Positions 28,132 to 38,038 of a stretch of 64,000 nt of DNA are shown here, one piece after another. Under the pieces are notes generated by a model, which ran no database searches, had not been told where the DNA came from, and saw only the letters and a program-made list of their open reading frames with translations. Made by a program: the position numbers and the translations under genes. Numbering within the stretch: position 1 is the first letter of the stretch; each line of letters opens with the position of its first letter. Source of the stretch: Azospira inquinata (GTDB lineage Bacteria > Pseudomonadota > Gammaproteobacteria > Burkholderiales > Rhodocyclaceae); contig NZ_CP064782.1 in the NCBI RefSeq assembly GCF_018905915.1, forward strand, positions 2,790,001-2,854,000. The letters are read 5' to 3'.

Positions 28132-28986
28132 TTAGGGGGCGGGGTGGGCGTCGAGCCGTTCCAGCATGGCATCCCCCAATTCGGGATGCTGGCTGAACAG
28201 GCGCTCCACAAAGGCTTCCGCCCGGCTGTCCGGGGTTTCCCCCGGGAACTGTTCCGGTTCCACCGCCTTGGGGGGCGGGGCGAAGACCTGATTCACCACC
28301 GTGGGAGAACCTTTCAGGCCCACCTTGGTGACGTCTTCAATGCCCGCATCGGCCCGGCTCATGAGGGGCACGTCGTAGCGGGCGGCCCGGAACATGTCGG
28401 GCATTTTGGCGAAACGCAGTTCGTTGCTGCCTTCCAGCATGGTGACCACGCAGGGCAGGGGGGCGGTGAGCACCTGTACCCCCCCTTCGGCCCGCCGTTC
28501 CACGGTGAGGGTGCGTTGGGCCGGGGCAAAGTCCCGGATGCGGGAAACGTAGGTGAGGAGCTGGGCACCCAGGCGGATGGAGAGGCCCGGACCCACCTGG
28601 GCCGTGTCCCCGTCGATGGTCTGTTTGCCGGTGAATACCAGATCCACCGGTTCCGTCTCACCCAGCTTGCGGATGGCGGCCCCCAGGGCGTAGGAGGTGG
28701 CCAGGGTGTCCGCCCCGGCAAAGGCCTTGTCGGTGAGCAGCACCGCCTGGTCAGCTCCGTAGGACAGGGCTTTTTTCAACGCCCCGGCGGCCTGGGGCGG
28801 TCCCATGGAAATCACCGTGACCTTGGCGCCCCACCGGTCTTTGAGGCCCAGGGCCTCTTCCAGGGCAAAGAGATCATAGGGATTGATGATGGCAGGGACG
28901 CCCTGGCGCATGATGGTGTTGGTCACCGGGTGGATGCGGATCTGGGCGCTGTCGGGTACTTCCTTAATACAGACGACGATGTGCAT
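28132..28986 (-). CDS. fixA: Electron transfer flavoprotein beta subunit FixA
   Basis: Beta subunit of the FixAB flavoprotein, 284 residues. It begins MHIVVCIKEVPDSAQIRIHP and contains YGADQAVLLTDKAFAGADTL and GKQTIDGDTAQVGPGLSIRL, typical of the ETF-beta family that holds the NADH-oxidising bifurcating flavin in FixAB. First gene of fixA-fixB-fixC-fixX-(ferritin-like). A TATAAT box on the minus strand and an FNR-like dyad lie upstream. No nif gene is visible in the window. Confidence 0.95.
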   Translation of the reverse strand: MHIVVCIKEVPDSAQIRIHPVTNTIMRQGVPAIINPYDLFALEEALGLKDRWGAKVTVISMGPPQAAGALKKALSYGADQAVLLTDKAFAGADTLATSYALGAAIRKLGETEPVDLVFTGKQTIDGDTAQVGPGLSIRLGAQLLTYVSRIRDFAPAQRTLTVERRAEGGVQVLTAPLPCVVTMLEGSNELRFAKMPDMFRAARYDVPLMSRADAGIEDVTKVGLKGSPTVVNQVFAPPPKAVEPEQFPGETPDSRAEAFVERLFSQHPELGDAMLERLDAHPAP

Positions 28987-29016
28987 GGGCGACTAGGACG
29001 GTGAAATTTAGGGAAA

Positions 29017-29022
29017 ATTATA
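29017..29022 (-). promoter_or_regulatory. Probable -10 box of the fix operon
   Basis: A perfect TATAAT on the minus strand, about 30 bases before the fixA start, with no good -35 at 16-18 bases. This fits an activator-dependent promoter. Confidence 0.5.
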
Positions 29023-29083
29023 AAGAACCCTCTGGTTGTCCGGGGCTCCTGGGCTCATATTAGCAAACTCTGAAGTCCGCCCT

Positions 29084-29097
29084 TTAACGTAGATCAA
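29084..29097. promoter_or_regulatory. Candidate FNR/Anr-type site
   Basis: TTAACGTAGATCAA matches the FNR/Anr consensus TTGAT-N4-ATCAA at 8 of 10 positions, with a perfect right half. It sits in the divergent region between fixA and the FIST gene, centred about 80 bases upstream of the start predicted from the fix -10. It would link both operons to low oxygen. Confidence 0.45.
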
Positions 29098-29254
29098 ATC
29101 TTATCCCGCCGCAGGGGGCGGGCAGGGGAAGCAGGGCACCGGGAAATGATCTGGCGCCCCGTCCTTGGGCCGCCGGGGCTTGTCCCGGGGGTGGGGCTTC
29201 GGCAACAATGGCATGAAGCTGGAATATGAGGTAATTGGGGAAGGGGTAAAAAAG

Positions 29255-30400
29255 ATGCGGGATGGGGTCTATCTGGAACAACTGAGTGAGGCCTCGGTGC
29301 TGGCTGCCCTGGCCGCCTGGGGCGGCGGGGTGGCCGGGGATTTCCATGTGCTGGCCTTGGTGCCGGAAGGGGAGCGGGAACGGGTGCCCCTGCTCCAGGA
29401 GGCCTGCCGCCAGGCCGGGGTGGTGCTGGCGGGGGGCGTGTTTCCCCAGCTATTGGTGGATCGGGAATTGGTGGGCCAAGGGGTGGTGCTGCTGCGCATC
29501 CAGGGGGCGCCCGCCCCCCTGCTGGTGGAGCAGGTTTCCCGGACTGAGGCGGTGGAACCCCTGGCGGCCCGGCTGGCCGATTATGTGGAGTCCGGGCTGG
29601 GCGAAGAGGAGGAGGGGGCCCTGTTTTGTATCTTCGACGGCCTGGTGCCCAATATTTCCACCCATCTGGATGCCTGGTACCTGGCCCTGGCGGACCGGGT
29701 GCGCTATTTCGGGGTCAATGGGGGCAGCGAAAGCTTTACCCCCATGCCCTGCCTGTTCGACGGGGAACGCTGCCTGGCGGACGGGGTGCTGCTACAACTC
29801 CTGCCCCGCCATCCGGGGGCCTTCCTGGAACATTGTTACGGGGTGCCGGAGCAGGTCATTACGGCCACCTCGGCCCAGGGCAATCGGATTGTCCAGATCG
29901 ACTGGCAACCGGCCCTGGAGCGTTACCGGGAAATCATGGCCCGGCAATACGGGGTGGCCATCGACCGGGATAATTTCTACCAGCACGCGGTTCATTTTCC
30001 CTTCGGTATTCTGCGGGCGGACGGGGAGGTGCTGGTGCGCATTCCCGTGGGCCTGGACGACAAGGGGGCTATTGTCTGCGTCGGGGAAATTCCCCCCTAT
30101 GCGGTGCTGACCCTGCTGGATGCCCGCCAATGTGGGGATGCGGCCGCCGCCCTGGCCCGGGATCTGGCCCAGGAGCCGGGTATGGCGGCGGAGCCCTTGG
30201 TGCTCTTTTACTGCGCCGGGCGGCGCATGCACCTGGGCTCGGCGGCCATGGCCGAGGAAATCGGGGAGGTGGCCCAGTTGACCGGCCATCGCCGTCTCCT
30301 GGGGGCCCTCAGCCTGGGGGAAATCGGCGCCTCCGCCCGGGGCGGCTATCCCCTGTTCCATAACGCCACTTTAGTGGGGGTGCCGTGCCTCCAGCCCTAA
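29255..30400 (+). CDS. FIST-domain sensory protein
   Basis: FIST N-terminal and FIST_C domains in about 381 residues. FIST is a predicted small-ligand (amino acid or nitric oxide) sensing module in signalling proteins. Diagnostic segments include LFCIFDGLVPNISTHLDAWY, YFGVNGGSESF, HFPFGILRADGEVLVRIPVG and the C-terminal [17 protein letters not shown]. The ATG at 29255 has a GGGGAAGGGG ribosome-binding site; in-frame ATGs at 29213 and 29165 would add 14 or 30 residues without one. Its 3' end overlaps the GGDEF/EAL gene by 16 bases, so the two probably work as a sensor-effector pair. Confidence 0.85.
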   Translation: MRDGVYLEQLSEASVLAALAAWGGGVAGDFHVLALVPEGERERVPLLQEACRQAGVVLAGGVFPQLLVDRELVGQGVVLLRIQGAPAPLLVEQVSRTEAVEPLAARLADYVESGLGEEEEGALFCIFDGLVPNISTHLDAWYLALADRVRYFGVNGGSESFTPMPCLFDGERCLADGVLLQLLPRHPGAFLEHCYGVPEQVITATSAQGNRIVQIDWQPALERYREIMARQYGVAIDRDNFYQHAVHFPFGILRADGEVLVRIPVGLDDKGAIVCVGEIPPYAVLTLLDARQCGDAAAALARDLAQEPGMAAEPLVLFYCAGRRMHLGSAAMAEEIGEVAQLTGHRRLLGALSLGEIGASARGGYPLFHNATLVGVPCLQP

Positions 30401-32577
30401 GCGACCAGCAGGCCCTGGCCATTCTCTACGACCTGGCCCTGACCCTGGGCAGCCAGGTGAGCGTGAACGGCCTGCTTACCAAGACCGTGCAGCGCCTTCT
30501 TTTCCATACCGGTTTTCCCCTGGGCCTTTGCCTCTCTGATCTGGAGCCGGTGGGGGAGGAGTGGGTGGCCGCCCGGGTGGAGGTGGTGATCGGGGACTAT
30601 GCCCTGGCCCGGAAGAAGGAGGAGCCCCTGCGTCTGCCCGCTGCCCTGGCTATCGGGGCCGCTAGCCTGGAGGAGGCACCGGAACTCCTGGCCCGCTTGC
30701 CCACCCGGCGACCCCAGCGGGTTTTTCTGCGCCTGCCGGTGGAGGGGCTGGGGGTGATTTTGCTGCTCGGCCCCCAGCAGCCCGATACCCGCCTTTCCCT
30801 GGCTGAACTCTTTACCCCCATTCTTGCCCGTCTGCCCACCGCCATTGCCCTGTGCCGCTCCTACGAGCGGGAGGTGCAGCACCAGGTGGAGCAGGTGGCC
30901 TATTACGATCCCCTCACCGGCCTGCCCAACAGCATTCTCTTTTCCTCCACCCTGCGTCAGGCCGTGGCCCGGGTGCGGCACCAGGGGGGCTGGCTGGCGG
31001 TGGTTTATCTGGATGTGGATGATTTCCGCAATATCAACGCCCGCTACGGGGAACTGCTCGGGGACCGGCTCCTGGTGGCCCTGGGCAAACGCCTGAGCGG
31101 CCATCTGCAAACCGGGGAAATGGTGGGCTATCTGGGAGGGGACGAATTCGCCCTGATTCTCCCAGACCTGGGGGGCTGGGACGACGTGGATGAGCGCATT
31201 GTGCGCATCCTCCAGTCCAACCGCAGTCCCCTGGTGCTGGACGGGGACAGCTACGATCTTTCCTATTCGGCGGGCATCGCCGTCCTGCCTGTGGATGCGG
31301 ATGACGCGGATGCCCTGCTGCGCCACGCCCAGGAGGCCCTGCACCAGGCCAAGCAGGAATCCCGGGGCTATTTCCGCCTGTTTGACGGGGAACAGGACAA
31401 AAAGCGCCACCTGCGCCGGGAAATGCTCCATAGCCTGGAAAGCGCCCTGGAACGCCGGGAACTGGTGCTTTACTACCAGCCCAAGGTGGATCTGCGCCAG
31501 GGCACGGTGGTGGGTTTCGAAGCCCTGGTGCGCTGGCGTCATCCCCAGCGGGGCTTGTTGCTACCGGGCCAGTTCCTGCCCCCGGTGGAAAATAGCGATT
31601 TCATGATCGCCCTGGGGGAATGGGCCATGCGGGAAGCCCTGGACCAGTCCCTACGCTGGGAAACCCTGGGGCTGAAAACCCGGGTCAGCGTCAATATCGC
31701 CGGGCGCCACCTGCTTCTGCCCGACTTTGCCGACCGGGTCGCCCTGGTGCTGGGGGAGGTGCCCCAGGCCCGGCCCGACGCCCTGGACATCGAAATCCTG
31801 GAATCTTCCACCTTTCAGGATTACGACCGGGTGCGCCAGACCATGGACCGGTGCCGGGCCCTGGGGGTGAGCTTTTCCCTGGATGACTTTGGCACCGGTT
31901 ATTCCTCCCTGGCCTATCTCAGCCAGCTGCCCGTTTCCACCATCAAAATCGACCAGATGTTCGTGCGTCGCCTGTTTGACCAGCGGGAAGATCCGGCCAT
32001 CATCCAGGCGGTGGACCAGATCGCCACGGTTTTTGGCCGGGAGGTGGTGGCGGAGGGGGTGGAAACCCGGGAACACGGCATGTTGCTGGTGAGCATGGGG
32101 TGCAGCCTGGGTCAGGGCTTCGGCATTGGCCGTCCCATGGCCGGAGAGGCGGTGCCCGAGTGGGTGGCCGCCTATCGGCTGCCGGAAGAATGGCGGGCGG
32201 CGGCCGGTCTGGCCTGGCGTTCCAGCCTCTACGATATTTTCCGCGCCCGCCATTGCCACCATTTGTGGCAGGACCGGATGGTGGAATGTGTGCAGCGCCA
32301 GGAAGCCTTTCCGGTGGATGGGCCGGTCTGCGAGCTGGTGGCCCGGGTGGGGGAATTGCGAGGGGAACAGCCGGAAGACCCATCCCTGGCCGCCCTGCAA
32401 CAGGCCCTGTGGTCCGTGGAAAGCCTGGGGGCCCGGCTGCTGGCCGATGGCCAACGGGGGGCCTGGGAGGCGGCCCGGGCCGGGCTGTCCGAATTTCTCC
32501 AGGCCTCCGCCGCCGTTTTGGCCGGGTTGGACCGTCTGGCCGGGTTGCCGGAAAGGGGGCCGGAAGTCTCCGAATAG
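30385..32577 (+). CDS. GGDEF-EAL protein coupled to the FIST sensor
   Basis: 730 residues from a GTG inside the end of the FIST gene. Order: a GAF-like N-terminus (about 10-160), GGDEF ([11 protein letters not shown]; about 175-330), EAL ([44 protein letters not shown]; about 345-590) and a tail of about 120 residues. The inhibitory RxxD site is replaced by QTGE, unlike the other two GGDEF proteins here. The tail aligns with the CZB tail of the 11394-15035 protein (HHLW for HRRW, one Cys) but lacks the later His ligands. The EAL ends are closely alike, so the two are probably paralogues. Confidence 0.9.
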   Translation: MPPALSDQQALAILYDLALTLGSQVSVNGLLTKTVQRLLFHTGFPLGLCLSDLEPVGEEWVAARVEVVIGDYALARKKEEPLRLPAALAIGAASLEEAPELLARLPTRRPQRVFLRLPVEGLGVILLLGPQQPDTRLSLAELFTPILARLPTAIALCRSYEREVQHQVEQVAYYDPLTGLPNSILFSSTLRQAVARVRHQGGWLAVVYLDVDDFRNINARYGELLGDRLLVALGKRLSGHLQTGEMVGYLGGDEFALILPDLGGWDDVDERIVRILQSNRSPLVLDGDSYDLSYSAGIAVLPVDADDADALLRHAQEALHQAKQESRGYFRLFDGEQDKKRHLRREMLHSLESALERRELVLYYQPKVDLRQGTVVGFEALVRWRHPQRGLLLPGQFLPPVENSDFMIALGEWAMREALDQSLRWETLGLKTRVSVNIAGRHLLLPDFADRVALVLGEVPQARPDALDIEILESSTFQDYDRVRQTMDRCRALGVSFSLDDFGTGYSSLAYLSQLPVSTIKIDQMFVRRLFDQREDPAIIQAVDQIATVFGREVVAEGVETREHGMLLVSMGCSLGQGFGIGRPMAGEAVPEWVAAYRLPEEWRAAAGLAWRSSLYDIFRARHCHHLWQDRMVECVQRQEAFPVDGPVCELVARVGELRGEQPEDPSLAALQQALWSVESLGARLLADGQRGAWEAARAGLSEFLQASAAVLAGLDRLAGLPERGPEVSE

Positions 32578-32684
32578 GCGCCTTTAAAGGGGCGATGGGG
32601 GCCGTTGGGAGCCAAAACGGGCCGTCAGGGCAGGCCGGATGGTTTGAGGTAAAATGGGGGTCTGCCAACAAATCCTGCTTTTTG

Positions 32685-33653
32685 ATGAAGACCAATTTTC
32701 TCGAGTTCGAACAGCCCATTGCAGAGCTGGAAAGCAAGATCGATGAACTGCGTTACGTGCAGGATGACTCGGCGGTGGACATCTCGGAAGAGATCGAGCG
32801 CCTGGAAAAGAAAAGCCAGGGCCTGACCAAGGACATTTACGCCAAGCTCACTCCCTGGCAGGTGGCCCAGGTGGCCCGTCATCCCCAGCGCCCCTATACC
32901 CTGGATTACGTTTCCCGGGTTTTCACCGATTTTCAGGAACTGCACGGCGATCGTTCCTTTGCCGACGACAAGGCCATCGTGGGCGGCCTGGCCCGCTTCA
33001 ACGGCCAGTCCTGCATGGTGATCGGCCATCAGAAGGGCCGGGATACCAAGGAAAAAATTTTCCGCAATTTCGGTATGCCCCGTCCCGAGGGCTACCGCAA
33101 GGCGGAACGGCTGATGAAGCTGGCGGAAAAATTCCAGATTCCCGTCTTCACCTTTGTGGATACTCCGGGAGCCTACCCGGGCATTGACGCGGAAGAACGG
33201 GGCCAGTCCGAAGCCATTGGCCGCAATCTCTACGTCATGGCCGAATTGAAAACCCCCATCGTGGTGACCATCATCGGTGAAGGGGGCTCGGGCGGGGCCC
33301 TGGCCATTGCGGTGGGGGATGTGGTGCAGATGCTCCAGTACAGCACCTATTCGGTTATTTCCCCGGAAGGCTGCGCCTCCATTCTCTGGAAGAGCGCCAG
33401 CAAGGCCAATGAGGCGGCGGAAACCATGGGCATTACGGCTCACCGCCTGAAAACCCTGGGGCTCATCGACAAAATCGTCAGCGAACCCACCGGGGGCGCC
33501 CATCGGGACCATGACACCATGGCCCGCAATCTGAAAAAGTCCCTCCACGACGCCGTCAAGCATCTCTCCGGCCTCTCCACCGGGGAACTGCTGCAACAGC
33601 GCTACGACCGGCTCATGGCCTATGGCCGCTTCAAGGAACAGGATCTGCACTGA
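32685..33653 (+). CDS. accA: Acetyl-CoA carboxylase carboxyltransferase subunit alpha
   Basis: Alpha subunit of the carboxyltransferase that makes malonyl-CoA for fatty acid synthesis; partner AccD is elsewhere. It has 322 residues from the ATG at 32685 ([20 protein letters not shown]), matching the family start; the frame is open far upstream but that part overlaps the preceding gene. The crotonase-fold core shows [32 protein letters not shown] and [12 protein letters not shown]. It overlaps tilS by 32 bases. Confidence 0.97.
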   Translation: MKTNFLEFEQPIAELESKIDELRYVQDDSAVDISEEIERLEKKSQGLTKDIYAKLTPWQVAQVARHPQRPYTLDYVSRVFTDFQELHGDRSFADDKAIVGGLARFNGQSCMVIGHQKGRDTKEKIFRNFGMPRPEGYRKAERLMKLAEKFQIPVFTFVDTPGAYPGIDAEERGQSEAIGRNLYVMAELKTPIVVTIIGEGGSGGALAIAVGDVVQMLQYSTYSVISPEGCASILWKSASKANEAAETMGITAHRLKTLGLIDKIVSEPTGGAHRDHDTMARNLKKSLHDAVKHLSGLSTGELLQQRYDRLMAYGRFKEQDLH

Positions 33654-35040
33654 TCCTGCCCTGGGCTTCCCGGCCCGGCTCCAAGCCCTGCTGGGGGCCG
33701 GCTTTCCCCCAGGGGGCCGGCTCTGGGTGGGGCTTTCCGGCGGGCGGGACTCGGTCCTGCAGCTGGCCCTGCTCAGGGAAGCCGCTCCCCTTCTGGGTTT
33801 CTCCCTTTCCGCCATTCACGTCCATCACGGGCTGTCCCCCCGGGCCGACGCCTGGGCGGATTTCTGCGTCCGGCTGTGCCGGGACTGGGAGCTGCCCCTG
33901 GAGGTGGTCCGGGTCCAGGTAGCGCCTCAAGGGGGGGAAGGGCTGGAGGCCGCCGCCCGGCGGGCCCGCTACGCCGCTTACCAGGCCCTGGACGGCGACG
34001 CCCTGGCCCTGGCCCATCATCAGGACGATCAGGCGGAAACTCTGCTCCTCAATCTGCTGCGGGGGGCCGGGGTGGCGGGTCTGGCCGCCATGCCCCCCCG
34101 GCGCCCCCTGCTCCGGCCGGGGCGCACGCCCCTGGTCCTCCTCCGGCCCCTGCTGGATTACCCCCGGGCCTGGATCGAAGACCAGTTGGCCCGCCGGGGC
34201 CTGGACTGGGTGGAGGACGAGAGCAATGGGGATGCCCGCTTTTCCCGTAATTTCCTGCGTCGGGACGTGTTGCCCCTGCTGGAACAACGTTTTTCCGCCC
34301 GCACCAGTCTGGCCCGGGCCGCAGCCTGGGCCGGGGAGGCGGAAACCCTGCTGGAGGAACTGGCGGCGGAGGATGGGGCCCGGGGGGCCAGTCCGGATTT
34401 CCCCGGAACCCTGTCCTTGGCGGCCTTGCAAGGGTTGAGCGGCCCCCGGCGGCGTAATCTGCTGCGCCACTGGCTGCACCGTCAGGGGGGGCCGAGGCCC
34501 GAGGCCCGGACCCTGGCCGAACTGGAAGCCCAGGTGCTGGCCTATCGCCCGGACGGGCAGATGGCCTGGCGCTGTGGCCAGTGGGTGGCCCGGGGCTGGC
34601 GTGGGGCCTTGTTTCTGGAGCACGATCCCCTGGCAACCCCGTCTTTGCCCGAATCTGCGCCATGGGAAGGCGAGATGCCCGTGCCTTGGGGTTCTGGGAC
34701 CATTTTTTCAGCCCGGGCCACGGGACAGGGGCTGAACGCTGCGGCCTTGGAAGCAGGCCCGGCCCAATTCCGTCCCCGCCAGGGGGGGGAAAGCTTCCAA
34801 CTGGCCGGGCGGCCCCACCGGCCCTTGAAAAAGCTGCTCCAGGAAAGCGCCGTGCCGCCCTGGCAGCGGGAGCGCCTGCCCCTGCTGTGGCTGGGGGAAA
34901 CCCTGGCCTGGGTGCCCGGGATCGGCATGGGGGCGGCCCTGATCTGCCCGCCGGAGGAGGAAGGCTGGCGTCTCACCTGGGAACCGGGAACGGGGCAAAC
35001 TGCCGCGCTGGGCGCCCAGGACGGTGGGCGGAACGACTAG
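33622..35040 (+). CDS. tilS: tRNA(Ile)-lysidine synthase
   Basis: Modifies the CAU-anticodon tRNA-Ile wobble C to lysidine so that it reads AUA; essential in most bacteria. It has 472 residues. The PP-loop ATP motif is SGGRDS (about residues 39-44), followed by [33 protein letters not shown] and [20 protein letters not shown]. The C-terminal domain contains [15 protein letters not shown] and [10 protein letters not shown] segments. The ATG at 33622 lies 32 bases inside accA; no later start codon fits before the conserved core except poor ones, so translational coupling to accA is likely. Confidence 0.93.
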   Translation: MAASRNRICTDPALGFPARLQALLGAGFPPGGRLWVGLSGGRDSVLQLALLREAAPLLGFSLSAIHVHHGLSPRADAWADFCVRLCRDWELPLEVVRVQVAPQGGEGLEAAARRARYAAYQALDGDALALAHHQDDQAETLLLNLLRGAGVAGLAAMPPRRPLLRPGRTPLVLLRPLLDYPRAWIEDQLARRGLDWVEDESNGDARFSRNFLRRDVLPLLEQRFSARTSLARAAAWAGEAETLLEELAAEDGARGASPDFPGTLSLAALQGLSGPRRRNLLRHWLHRQGGPRPEARTLAELEAQVLAYRPDGQMAWRCGQWVARGWRGALFLEHDPLATPSLPESAPWEGEMPVPWGSGTIFSARATGQGLNAAALEAGPAQFRPRQGGESFQLAGRPHRPLKKLLQESAVPPWQRERLPLLWLGETLAWVPGIGMGAALICPPEEEGWRLTWEPGTGQTAALGAQDGGRND

Positions 35041-35200
35041 GCCCGCGCCCAAAAAAGTTCCTGCTGCTTTGTCTTTGGGAAATCGGGGCGGCGAAAAGGT
35101 GGGGTAAGGCGGGAAAGTCGGTTGGGAGACGGGGGTAACACGGGGAGAAACCAGTCAGGTGGGTGGCTAGGGAGGCGTCATCGCCCCTCCGCGACTTACC

Positions 35201-35794
35201 TCAGCGCTTGAGCAGCTGGGCCAGTTCCACCGCCGTACGCACCCCCATTTTTTCAAACAGGTGGGCCCGGTGCACTTCCACGGTGCGCATGCTGATTTGC
35301 AGCTCGTCGGCGATCACCTTGTTGAACTTGCCCGCCAGCACCAGTTCCATAATTTGCTTTTCCCGGGCGGTGAGGGTGGCCAGGCGGGCGTTGATGCTGG
35401 CGTCGTCGGCCTGGGAGGCCCGGTTGCGGGCGTCCTGGTCCAGGGCTTCGATGACCCGATTCACCAATTCATTGTCGTTGAAGGGCTTTTCCACGAAGTC
35501 GAAAGCCCCTTTTTTCAGGGCGCTCACCGCCATGGGCACGTCCCCGTGGCCGGTGAGAAAAATCACCGGCAGGGTGAGGCCCTTGCCCCGCAGATGGTCG
35601 AACAACTCCAGGCCGCTCATGCCCCCCATGCGGATGTCCAGCAGCAGACAGCCCGCCATGTCCGGCGCCCAGGCGGCGAGGAATTCCTCCGCTGAGCCCC
35701 AGGTCTGGCAGCCCACGCCCCGGGACTGGAGTAGCCAGCTTAAGGCGTCCCGAATGGCTTCGTCGTCGTCGACCAGATAGACCGTGGCAGTCAT
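35201..35794 (-). CDS. dctR: FixJ/NarL-family response regulator, DctR-like
   Basis: A 197-residue two-domain regulator. The receiver (1-120) has the acidic pocket VDDDE, phospho-acceptor Asp in LLLDIRMGG and Lys in FVEKPF; the C-terminal LuxR-type helix-turn-helix (135-197) has LTAREKQIMELV and ISMRTVEVHRAHLFEKMGV. It overlaps the upstream kinase gene by 4 bases (ATGA). Pairing with a DctS-type kinase next to dctA and dctP indicates control of C4-dicarboxylate uptake. The 160 bases between it and tilS show no gene or clear terminator. Confidence 0.88.
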   Translation of the reverse strand: MTATVYLVDDDEAIRDALSWLLQSRGVGCQTWGSAEEFLAAWAPDMAGCLLLDIRMGGMSGLELFDHLRGKGLTLPVIFLTGHGDVPMAVSALKKGAFDFVEKPFNDNELVNRVIEALDQDARNRASQADDASINARLATLTAREKQIMELVLAGKFNKVIADELQISMRTVEVHRAHLFEKMGVRTAVELAQLLKR

Positions 35795-37770
35795 GTCCCC
35801 TCCAGGGGCAGGGTGAATATGAAGACGGTGCCGCCTTCCGCTCCGGCTTCGAACCAGAGGCGGCCCCCGTGGAATTCTATGACGGATCGGCAGATGTTGA
35901 GGCCCATGCCCATGCCTTCAGTCTTGGTGGTGAAGAAGGGGGTGAAGATTTTTTCCGCCACTTCCGGGGGAATGCCGCAGCCCCGGTCGCCCACGCAGAC
36001 TTCCAGCTGTTGATTGCGGCATTCCGCTTCCACCACCAGCTGGCGCCGGTCCGAGGCCGTGGCGGTCATGGCGTCGATGCCGTTGCGCATGAGATTGATG
36101 AGCACCTGACCCAGTAGCACCGGGTCCCCGTGAATGATGGGCAGGCGGGCGGGCAGCAGGTGGAGGATGGTGACCCGCTGTTTGCGGGCCAGGGGCTCGA
36201 TGAGGGTGATGCTGTCCTCGATCACGTCCAGCAGGGAGCAATCCACCAGCTGGGGCTCCCGCTTGCGCACGAAGTCATGGACCTGGCGGATGATGCGTCC
36301 GGCCCGCTGGGCCTGTTGCACCACCTTGCCCAGGGCGATGATCAGTTCGGCGGTGGTGTAGTGGCCGCTCTCCAGCTTATTGAGACAGCCCGTGCCGTAG
36401 CTGGCGATGGCGGAGAGGGGCTGGTTCAGCTCGTGGGCCAGGGTGGAGGCCATTTCCCCCATGGTGACCAGGCGCGCCGTCTGTTCTAGCTTTTCCTGCT
36501 GCTGCCGTTGCAGGGCCTCGGCCCGTTTCTTTTCCGTGATATCCACCACGGAGCTGATCCAGCCCGTCTGGCGGCCTTCCCCATTGATCAGGGGAGTGGC
36601 GTACACCATGGTGTTCACGATGTGGCCATCCTTGTGCCGGATGCGGGATTCAAAGCCTTCGTGGGGGGCTTCCCCGGCCAGCACCCGGTCGCTCTGCTCT
36701 TCGTGCTGGTCTAGGTGATCCGTGTCCCAGTAGGGCAGGGGGGGGGCGTGGCCGATGATTTCTTCCGACGTATAACCGCTCATGCGGCAAAAGGCCGGAT
36801 TCACGTAGGTGATGCGGCCTTCCATGTCCCGGGCCCGCATACCGATGGTCATGGAATCTTCCATAGCTTTACGGAAGGCATGTTCTTCCCGCAGGGCCTG
36901 TTCCGCCGCCAAACGGCGCTGGATGTGGCTGCGCAGGGCCCAGAGGCTCCAGAACACGGCGGCAGCCAGGAGCACGATGGCGGCGGCCAGCACCAGTTGG
37001 GCCGGATTGCCCGCATTGCGGTAGGCCTGGGCCTGAAGCACCAGGCCGTTGCCCGGGGGGTCGAAGGGAATGGTGTAGTCCAGTCCCGGTTCCCCGCCGA
37101 TATTGGATTTGCTGGCCAGGACCGCGCCCCCGTCGTCCCGGATGCGGAGCAGGTATTTTTCCGCAAACCACCAGGGGACCACGTTGCCCAGCAGGGCGTC
37201 GAAGGAATACACGGCCACCACCATGCCGACGAAATCCCCGTGGCGGTAGATGGGGATGAGCAGATTCATCTGGGCCGGGCGGTGGGCCAGGGTGTAGGGG
37301 GCGGTATAGGCGGGTTTGGCCAGCTTGGCGGCGTAGTTGAAGGCGTCCGAATCCGCCAGGGGGCCCAGGGCGTCCAGTTCGGGCCGGCTGCCCGTGGGGG
37401 AGGGGTAGGCGGAGCGTACCTGGCCTTTGCCATCCACCCAGAGCATCTGGGTGATATCCGGCACCGTGCCCATGAGGTGGCGGGATTCCACCTGGAAAAT
37501 CCGCTCTCCGTCCCGGTCCGAGCCCATGTCGGCGGCCATCTGGACCAGGCGCTCTTCGTTGCCGTTGAGGTGAAAGCGCAGGTTTTGCTCGATCCACAGC
37601 ATGTCGCCGATGAGGGTCTGGCGCTGCTCTTCCACTTCGTTCCGTTGCAGGAGCCAAAGTAGGGCGATCAGGGACACCACCAGTAGGCCCACGGCCAGCT
37701 TGGGCATGAGCAGCGTCCAACGCGGCCAGGAGGGCAGGGCGCGGGGCAGACGGGGCGGGGTCTTTGGCAT
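35791..37770 (-). CDS. dctS: Sensor histidine kinase, DctS-like
   Basis: 659-residue membrane kinase. A first membrane helix (about 23-43) and a second (about 265-290) flank a periplasmic sensing domain of about 220 residues. A PAS domain (about 310-425), a coiled linker, the His box [21 protein letters not shown] box [12 protein letters not shown] and G boxes GDRGCGIP and [11 protein letters not shown] follow. This is the DctS architecture known to sense C4-dicarboxylates in Rhodobacter-type systems; DctR is its partner by operon position. Divergent from dctA. Confidence 0.88.
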   Translation of the reverse strand: MPKTPPRLPRALPSWPRWTLLMPKLAVGLLVVSLIALLWLLQRNEVEEQRQTLIGDMLWIEQNLRFHLNGNEERLVQMAADMGSDRDGERIFQVESRHLMGTVPDITQMLWVDGKGQVRSAYPSPTGSRPELDALGPLADSDAFNYAAKLAKPAYTAPYTLAHRPAQMNLLIPIYRHGDFVGMVVAVYSFDALLGNVVPWWFAEKYLLRIRDDGGAVLASKSNIGGEPGLDYTIPFDPPGNGLVLQAQAYRNAGNPAQLVLAAAIVLLAAAVFWSLWALRSHIQRRLAAEQALREEHAFRKAMEDSMTIGMRARDMEGRITYVNPAFCRMSGYTSEEIIGHAPPLPYWDTDHLDQHEEQSDRVLAGEAPHEGFESRIRHKDGHIVNTMVYATPLINGEGRQTGWISSVVDITEKKRAEALQRQQQEKLEQTARLVTMGEMASTLAHELNQPLSAIASYGTGCLNKLESGHYTTAELIIALGKVVQQAQRAGRIIRQVHDFVRKREPQLVDCSLLDVIEDSITLIEPLARKQRVTILHLLPARLPIIHGDPVLLGQVLINLMRNGIDAMTATASDRRQLVVEAECRNQQLEVCVGDRGCGIPPEVAEKIFTPFFTTKTEGMGMGLNICRSVIEFHGGRLWFEAGAEGGTVFIFTLPLEGT

Positions 37771-37824
37771 GGGCCGAATGGTACCTTATTGGGCTCGGAC
37801 CATTGGCATCACTTGCATTACCGG

Positions 37825-37841
37825 GCCTACGGATATCCACA
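37825..37841. promoter_or_regulatory. 17-bp element, copy 1, between dctS and dctA
   Basis: GCCTACGGATATCCACA. It matches copy 2 before dctP (39448-39464) at 16 of 17 positions and has a palindromic core GGATATCC. It is 55 bases from the dctS start and about 200 from dctA. Candidate DctR site; the 3' half ATATCCACA also differs by one base from a DnaA box, so that reading must be kept open. Confidence 0.55.
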
Positions 37842-38038
37842 ATAGTGGGGAGGGGGCCGGGGGGCTGACAATGGCGCCCGTTAAAGGAAGGCGGGCTGCA
37901 TCCAGCACCTTTTCGGAAAGCGGCGCCGGCCCCGGTGGATTGGGGGCGGGCGGTGGATTCCGGGAAATAGGCCCCTCCCAGCCAGGGAGGTCAGAGCGGG
38001 ATCCGCCTAATTATGAATTACTAATAACAGGAGGAGCG

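Noticed and set aside
32100..32684. Upstream extension of the accA frame
   Set aside because: Lies inside the GGDEF-EAL gene and lacks any AccA similarity; the family start is at 32685.
37806..37819. Sigma-54-like sequence TTGGCATCACTTGC before dctA
   Set aside because: The GG-to-GC spacing is 8 instead of 10 bases, so it is not a valid -24/-12 promoter; the kinase pairs with a FixJ-type regulator rather than a sigma-54 activator.
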